Assembly (NCBI GenBank): GCA_022565015.1 | Contig: JADFKI010000098.1 | Coordinates: 1-11,650 of the forward strand | DNA: 11,650 nt | Origin: Chloroflexota bacterium | GTDB lineage: Bacteria; Chloroflexota; Dehalococcoidia; Lucifugimonadales; JADFKI01 | Reading direction: 5' to 3' | Shown: piece after piece, positions 7,794-11,650 of the stretch | Layout of the letters: every line of letters starts with the position of its first letter | Numbering within the stretch: position 1 is the first letter of the stretch | Notes under the pieces: generated by a model | The model's input: only the letters and a program-made list of their open reading frames with translations | Told to the model about the DNA's origin: nothing | The model's database searches: none | Made by a program: the position numbers and the translations under genes

Positions 7794-8201
7794 GCCCTAC
7801 GCCCCTTCTGGTTATCCTTCCTGGTTGGACAATACGACGCACTCTGGTAAGGCGCCGCCCTCTCGCGTCTAACCTCGAGACCCACACTCCTCGGCACTCT
7901 AAACAGGCGCTTGTTTAGGGGTGCAGGCCTTTGTCGAGGCGTTCGAGCGGACATAAACGCAGGCGCCTTGATGTGGCCATCTCAGGCAATTCCCGTTGGG
8001 ATAGTCTGAATCTCCCCTGAAAAGCCCCTCGATCCTGTCCCCTGCAACTGGAATTAATCAGGAAAACAGGCTTGCCTGGTAACACTTTCGTAACTTCGAG
8101 GCCCCGATACTTGAGTCGTGCAGTGAACTGGACGTCTGTAAACAGGGGCAAAGCTTATTGGCCTGAAGTGAGCCTGTGCTAGATGGGGAAGGCGAGTATT
8201 C
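7794..8201. other. Gene-poor region after pth
   Basis: About 400 bp carry no convincing gene on either strand. Overlapping minus-strand ORFs at 7733-7954, 7915-8151 and 8054-8275 have no ribosome-binding sites, recognised motifs or protein-like composition. The region holds the palindrome at 7899-7918, a small inverted repeat CAGGC-TT-GCCTG (8067-8078), and no clear intrinsic terminator for pth. It could be decayed coding sequence, but I cannot identify a parent gene. Confidence 0.55.
7899..7918. promoter_or_regulatory. 20-bp near-perfect palindrome, candidate operator
   Basis: The half-sites CTAAACAGGC and GCTTGTTTAG match as inverted repeats at 9 of 10 positions. An AAACA...TGTTT palindrome with a GCGC-like centre resembles operators of TetR-family dimeric repressors. 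As RNA it would form a 7-bp stem with a 6-nt loop, but no T-run follows, so a terminator is less likely. A weaker look-alike (TAAACGC-AGGCGCC) begins at 7954. No regulator gene is in the window. Confidence 0.4.
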
Positions 8202-8390
8202 ATGAAGAGGTGGAGCAAATATTCGTGGAGGTCTGATGAAACGAAGCTAATCTCTGCAATCCTCGACGCAGCCAAGAAGTGGGAAGCCTCCCAAGACGTG
8301 GCCGAGGATGAGTCGAGCGACGATGTGACGCCCGAAGAGTCCGCACCCGCGGCAAAGGAGCTTCATTCTTCTGAGACCAGCGGCCGTTAG
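8202..8390 (+). CDS. Small acidic hypothetical protein
   Basis: This is a 62-residue ORF. GGGGAAGG (8185-8192) lies 9 nt before the ATG and could be its ribosome-binding site. The N-terminal half is basic and could form an amphipathic helix (residues 12-30, around LISAILDAAKKWEA). The remaining residues are rich in Glu, Asp, Ser and Pro and look disordered. There is no signal peptide, membrane segment or recognised family. It stands alone, between pth and the metallopeptidase on the same strand. It may be a genuine small protein or a chance frame; the ribosome-binding site tips it slightly towards real. Confidence 0.4.
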   Translation: MKRWSKYSWRSDETKLISAILDAAKKWEASQDVAEDESSDDVTPEESAPAAKELHSSETSGR

Positions 8391-8517
8391 ACGGCGGTTC
8401 CGCGAGCTCATCTCGCCGGGCATGGACCGTTGGCGGTATTATCGAGCTCGGTGTTCAATCCGTCTTCGTTGTGGGTAACGTATTTAATATGCGATATCCC
8501 GATGCTATTCTGAGTTC

Positions 8518-10614
8518 ATGAAGCCCTTTACCTGTATTTCACCCTCGAAGCTGGACCTACGTAGATTCAAACGAGGGGCTCGCGCGATTTTGACACCTGT
8601 GCTGGTGATGGCTGCGGTAGCGGCCGCCTGCTCTCAGACCGCGCCGCAATTCGCAGGACCGGCCGAAATACGGCCGGATGCTGTTTCAGAGGCGCCTGCC
8701 GTGGTAACACCGGCGGCGTCTCCATCCGCAAGCACGCGGCAAGTTCTATCTCCGGTCCCCTCCGCTAGCCCTACGGAGGTGAATGTCCTGAAGCCTCCCG
8801 GACCGCCGACGCCTGGGCCGACGCCCGCTGAATTCCGTGTGAGGCCCGTAATAGTTAGCGTCGGTGTGCACGACGAGCCGCCGGAGAGAGACCTCTTCGA
8901 GCTCGCCCTGCGTCTGGGCGATGTAGAAGGCGGCGGGGCGCTATCCAGGACGGTCAACCCACAGGGCGTCGAATACTCCGTGGGTCATCGGCAGAGCTTC
9001 TTCGTCACCGACCTCTCGACGAACGAGACCTACCAGACGCAGGCCACCTTGAGGTTCGTCGGCGATCACGCCTACTGGTACGTGGACGACCAGGCCGAGG
9101 TCCTGGAGGACGATCTGGCCCGGGCCTCCAAGGCCTTCGAGGGTGACGTACGACCCGTCCTGACGAGCGCCTTTGGAGACATCTGGACTCCCGGTGTGGA
9201 CAACGATCCGCGACTTACTATCCTCAATACGCCATTGAGCGGCGGCGTTCTGGGATATTTTGGCTCCCAGGACGAATATCCCAGGGCGACACACCCTCAC
9301 AGCAACGAGCGAGAGATGATTTACATGAACATAGGGTCGCTCAAGATGGGAAGCCGGGCCTATATGAGCGTGCTGGCCCACGAGTTTCAACATGCCGTGC
9401 ACTGGAACACAGACGCCGGCGAGGACGCGTGGATCAATGAGGGCCTGTCAGAGATCGCCAACGAGCTTGCCGGAAATACGTCATATTTCGTCAATTTATT
9501 CCTGAGGAATCAGGGGAAGCAGCTGAACTTCTGGCCCGACGTACCGGGCGCGACTGGGCCTTACTATGGCGGGGCGACTCTGTTCCTCACGTACCTGGCG
9601 CAACATTACGGAGGCTACGACGGCCTTAGAAGGCTGGCCGAAATCGAGCTCGACGGCATAAATGGCGTCGACGAGTATCTCTCCCCTTACGGCGTATCGT
9701 TCGAGGACGCTTTTAAAGACTGGGTAATCGCTAACTATCTGGACACGGCGGAAGGGCCGTACAGCTATCCCGACCGGGCCGTCAAGGTCCAGGACTTGGA
9801 TGTCCTCCTCACATATGGCGAGAATGCGGGTACCCTGCCCCAGTTCTCCGCCCGCTACGTAGACCTGCGCCTGGATAGCGGAAACGCCCTGGTGAGTTTT
9901 GAAGGCAACCGTCAGGTTCGGCAGGTAGGGACGACGTGTCGCAGTGGCCGTCACTGCTGGTGGAGTAATATCGGAGACTCCATCGATTCGACGCTAACCA
10001 GGGAGTTCGACCTGACCTCGGTCGACGAGGCGACGCTGGAGTTCTGGACCTGGTACGACATAGAAGAGGATTGGGACTACGCTTACGTCGAGGCGTCGCG
10101 GGACGGCGGGGAGACCTGGGACATCTTGGAAGGGGCGAACACGACTCTGGACAACCCGGTTGGCAACAGCTACGGTCACGGCTGGACAGGTCGTAGCGGA
10201 AAATGGATCAGTGAGAGCATAGACCTCTCCGATTACGCCGGAGGCCGGGTCCTGGTGCGCTTCGAGTACATCACCGATGACGCCGTGAACCTCGACGGCA
10301 TCGTCTTCGACGACATCGCGGTCCCCGAGATCGATTACATTGACGACGTCGAGGGGCCATCCGACTGGCTGGCCGAGGGTTTCAAGCGCATAGACAACCA
10401 GTTGCCGCAAGAATTCGTCGTGCAAGTCATCGAGATTGCCCTGGACGGCAGCTCAACCGTCCGGGAGCTAACCCTGGACGAGGAGCGAAGCGGAGAGCTG
10501 CTGGTGACAGGCTTCGGCACCCGGCTGGAAAACGCGGTGGTGGTCGTGACCCCAGTTACCCGCAATACCTATCAACCAGCTACCTTTAAGCTCACGGTGA
10601 GCCCAGGACGTTAG
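8518..10614 (+). CDS. Exported zinc metallopeptidase, immune-inhibitor-A (M6)-like
   Basis: This is a 698-residue secreted protein. Residues 20-38 are a signal peptide ending A-A-A-C38, so it is probably a lipoprotein, though with an imperfect lipobox. Residues 39-107 are a Pro/Ser/Ala-rich spacer. Residues 160-410 are the catalytic domain: HEFQH (288-292) supplies two zinc ligands and the catalytic Glu289, and WINEGLSE supplies the likely third ligand Glu308, the gluzincin arrangement. Residues 480-603 resemble the MAM-like beta-sandwich found with immune inhibitor A peptidases (DGGETWDIL; then DDIAVPEI). Cys474 and Cys480 may pair. Residues 604-698 form a terminal beta-rich domain. It likely degrades extracellular or cell-surface protein. 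The ATG at 8518 has no strong ribosome-binding site. No regulator or inhibitor gene is next to it. Peptidase identity is strong; exact assignment to M6 is inferred. Confidence 0.88.
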   Translation: MKPFTCISPSKLDLRRFKRGARAILTPVLVMAAVAAACSQTAPQFAGPAEIRPDAVSEAPAVVTPAASPSASTRQVLSPVPSASPTEVNVLKPPGPPTPGPTPAEFRVRPVIVSVGVHDEPPERDLFELALRLGDVEGGGALSRTVNPQGVEYSVGHRQSFFVTDLSTNETYQTQATLRFVGDHAYWYVDDQAEVLEDDLARASKAFEGDVRPVLTSAFGDIWTPGVDNDPRLTILNTPLSGGVLGYFGSQDEYPRATHPHSNEREMIYMNIGSLKMGSRAYMSVLAHEFQHAVHWNTDAGEDAWINEGLSEIANELAGNTSYFVNLFLRNQGKQLNFWPDVPGATGPYYGGATLFLTYLAQHYGGYDGLRRLAEIELDGINGVDEYLSPYGVSFEDAFKDWVIANYLDTAEGPYSYPDRAVKVQDLDVLLTYGENAGTLPQFSARYVDLRLDSGNALVSFEGNRQVRQVGTTCRSGRHCWWSNIGDSIDSTLTREFDLTSVDEATLEFWTWYDIEEDWDYAYVEASRDGGETWDILEGANTTLDNPVGNSYGHGWTGRSGKWISESIDLSDYAGGRVLVRFEYITDDAVNLDGIVFDDIAVPEIDYIDDVEGPSDWLAEGFKRIDNQLPQEFVVQVIEIALDGSSTVRELTLDEERSGELLVTGFGTRLENAVVVVTPVTRNTYQPATFKLTVSPGR

Positions 10615-10623
10615 GCTTGTCGT

Positions 10624-10640
10624 AGGCCTGGGCCCGGCCT
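10624..10640. terminator. Possible bidirectional hairpin between convergent genes
   Basis: AGGCC (10624-10628) pairs with GGCCT (10636-10640) across a 7-nt GC-rich loop, in the 30-bp gap between the peptidase stop and the convergent 120-residue gene. The stem is short and lacks a T-run on either strand, so the call rests mainly on position. Confidence 0.25.
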
Positions 10641-10644
10641 TTCG

Positions 10645-11007
10645 TCAGGCTCGGTTGCGGTTTCGGTCCAGGATGCTCTGAAACGTACGACGGACTTTAG
10701 GCAGCCGTGGGTCGTATTCGCCCAGCGGATAGCGGTCCGACTTCATCTTGACCCATGCGATGCTGATCTCCTCGGCCAGCCCTTCCGGGTAGAAACTGTT
10801 CTTGCTCCGCTCAAGAGTGAAGGCTATCATCTCTTTTCTGCGGCGCTGGACGCGCACAAAGTAAAACGGCAGCCAAAATGGCAAAAGCAGCAAGCGAAAA
10901 AAGATCCTGAACGCGGTGACCTGGTCGCTCAGAGTGTCGTGGGCGGCCCTGCCCTCCATTCTGCCTAGCTCGCCTCTCCAGCCTCCGAGGCCTTTGGGGT
11001 CTTTCAT
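10645..11007 (-). CDS. 120-residue hypothetical protein with one hydrophobic segment
   Basis: A perfect AGGAGG (11018-11013) lies 5 nt before the ATG at 11007, which strongly supports a real gene although the protein is unrecognised. Residues 1-30 are polar and Gly-rich. Residues 33-53 form a strongly hydrophobic, aromatic segment (FRIFF, LLLLPFWLPFYF), broken by one Arg, and are followed by a basic cluster RRRK (56-59). This fits a single membrane-associated helix with the C-terminal side in the cytoplasm. Residues 60-120 are soluble, charged and probably helical, ending in an Arg/Asn-rich tail. It is convergent with the metallopeptidase gene and is transcribed away from the methyltransferase gene. 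There is no cysteine or catalytic motif, and no function can be assigned. Confidence 0.7.
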   Translation of the reverse strand: MKDPKGLGGWRGELGRMEGRAAHDTLSDQVTAFRIFFRLLLLPFWLPFYFVRVQRRRKEMIAFTLERSKNSFYPEGLAEEISIAWVKMKSDRYPLGEYDPRLPKVRRTFQSILDRNRNRA

Positions 11008-11395
11008 TTTTGCCTCCTATCCCGAAAGGAACAGTGGGACGTCTCAGTTCATGTCTTCGACGGGTGACAAGAGGTACCCTTATGGCAATTCGCCGAGCCA
11101 TTTAATCAATATTTCGCCTAGTCTATGAACGTGTACTTGTTGTGTCAAGGAGCGTTCGTGATATTATGTTCAGGCAATCGAGGCGGGAAGACAGGTTCTC
11201 TTATGCCAATCGCCTTATGGCCTTACTCAGAACTTGTGGTTATAATACTGATAGGCCGCCGTTATTGATCAGAGATTCCCGCTACTCAGAGCAGGACGTC
11301 ACGTTTAAAAGAATACCTGGAGGGCAAACTATCCAGGCGGTGCTCTCCCAGCCAACAGTACAATCATCCCACGATTCTCATCGAGGAGATGCGGC
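11008..11395. other. Divergent intergenic region between the 120-residue gene and the methyltransferase
   Basis: This stretch of about 390 bp holds the ribosome-binding sites of both flanking genes. A perfect TATAAT occurs at 11241-11246 on the plus strand without a matching -35. TTGTGT, 16 nt, TATTAT around 11140-11167 is a weaker alternative promoter. A 104-codon plus-strand ORF (11142-11456) overlaps the methyltransferase in another frame and has no recognisable protein character. Confidence 0.45.
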
Positions 11396-11650
11396 ATGGC
11401 ACCGGAAGAGTTCACATTTACAAAGTTCTCCAGAAATGATTTCTACGAAGGGCTGAACCGCCGACTTGTCGACATGGCGGAAATTGGTTCGGGCCAACGC
11501 ATAGTAGACCTGGCATGCGGCACCGGGGGCGTTACGAAGCTGATGCTGGAGAAACTACGGGACGCCAGAGACTCGGTCATAATCGCGGTCGACCACTCGG
11601 CGTCGGCGCTTAAACAAGCTATGGAATAGCTGAAGGATAAGCGCAACTCC
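11396..11650 (+). pseudogene. Class I SAM-dependent methyltransferase, interrupted by in-frame TAG and cut by window edge
   Basis: GAGGAG (11383-11388) lies 7 nt before ATG 11396. The first 77 residues are the N-terminal part of a Rossmann-fold methyltransferase: a short helical lead-in, motif I VDLACGTGG (residues 38-46) that binds S-adenosylmethionine, then motif II-like VIIAVDHSASALKQA (about 61-75), where the acidic residue would hold the ribose. TAG at 11627-11629 ends the frame in the middle of this helix. The same frame then continues LKDKRNS to the window end, as expected if the TAG replaced a Gln or Glu codon. A functional enzyme of this type needs about 200 or more residues, so the gene is either broken, misread by sequencing, or read through. 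The substrate cannot be told from this part. Confidence 0.7.

Noticed and set aside
7915..8151. 78-codon minus-strand ORF in the gap after pth
   Set aside because: No ribosome-binding site and no recognisable protein features, and it overlaps other equally weak frames.
11142..11456. 104-codon plus-strand ORF before the methyltransferase
   Set aside because: It overlaps the methyltransferase start in another frame, and that gene has the ribosome-binding site and SAM motif. The translation looks like random sequence.
11627..11629. TAG read as pyrrolysine or another recoded amino acid
   Set aside because: TAG ends several intact genes in this window at their expected lengths, so a point change or sequence error is simpler.
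1..11650. CRISPR array, insertion sequence, prophage or complete defence operon
   Set aside because: No regularly spaced repeats, transposase or integrase motifs, terminal inverted repeats or recognisable defence gene sets were seen on either strand.

Overview
The window looks like bacterial chromosome from the phylum Chloroflexota, possibly a Dehalococcoidia/SAR202-type lineage. This is inferred from three exported proteins with Thr/Pro or Pro/Ser linkers behind lipoprotein-like signal peptides, fairly high GC, and the style of the InhA-like peptidase and methyltransferase. No rRNA or other marker gene is present to confirm it. I found no tRNA, CRISPR array, insertion sequence or phage gene.

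Layout. (1) Positions 1-3930, minus strand: two cell-surface genes. A GTG-started lipoprotein runs off the left edge (1-1113) with tandem sigma70-type promoters. Upstream of it is a TTG-started 857-residue HtrA-like serine protease (1357-3930) with two PPC-like domains and two PsbP-like domains. (2) Positions 4176-7793, plus strand: a compact run of three genes with gaps of 39 and 21 nt. They are a fused RNase HI-MoaC protein, a 680-residue protein of uncertain function, and peptidyl-tRNA hydrolase. (3) Positions 7794-8517: largely gene-poor, with a 20-bp near-perfect palindrome and one small acidic ORF. (4) 8518-10614, plus strand: a large exported zinc metallopeptidase of the immune-inhibitor-A type. 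(5) 10645-11007, minus strand: a 120-residue protein with one hydrophobic segment, convergent with the peptidase. (6) 11396 to the right edge, plus strand: the start of a SAM-dependent methyltransferase, interrupted after 77 codons by an in-frame TAG.

How the genes relate. The exported proteins would act outside the membrane in protein turnover. The central trio mixes RNA metabolism (RNase H, Pth) with molybdenum-cofactor synthesis (MoaC) and a protein that recalls the C-terminal half of large phage-defence-type ATPases. The points most worth checking are the RNase HI-MoaC fusion, the origin of the 680-residue protein, and the amber codon in the methyltransferase. I see no complete novel defence or mobile system.
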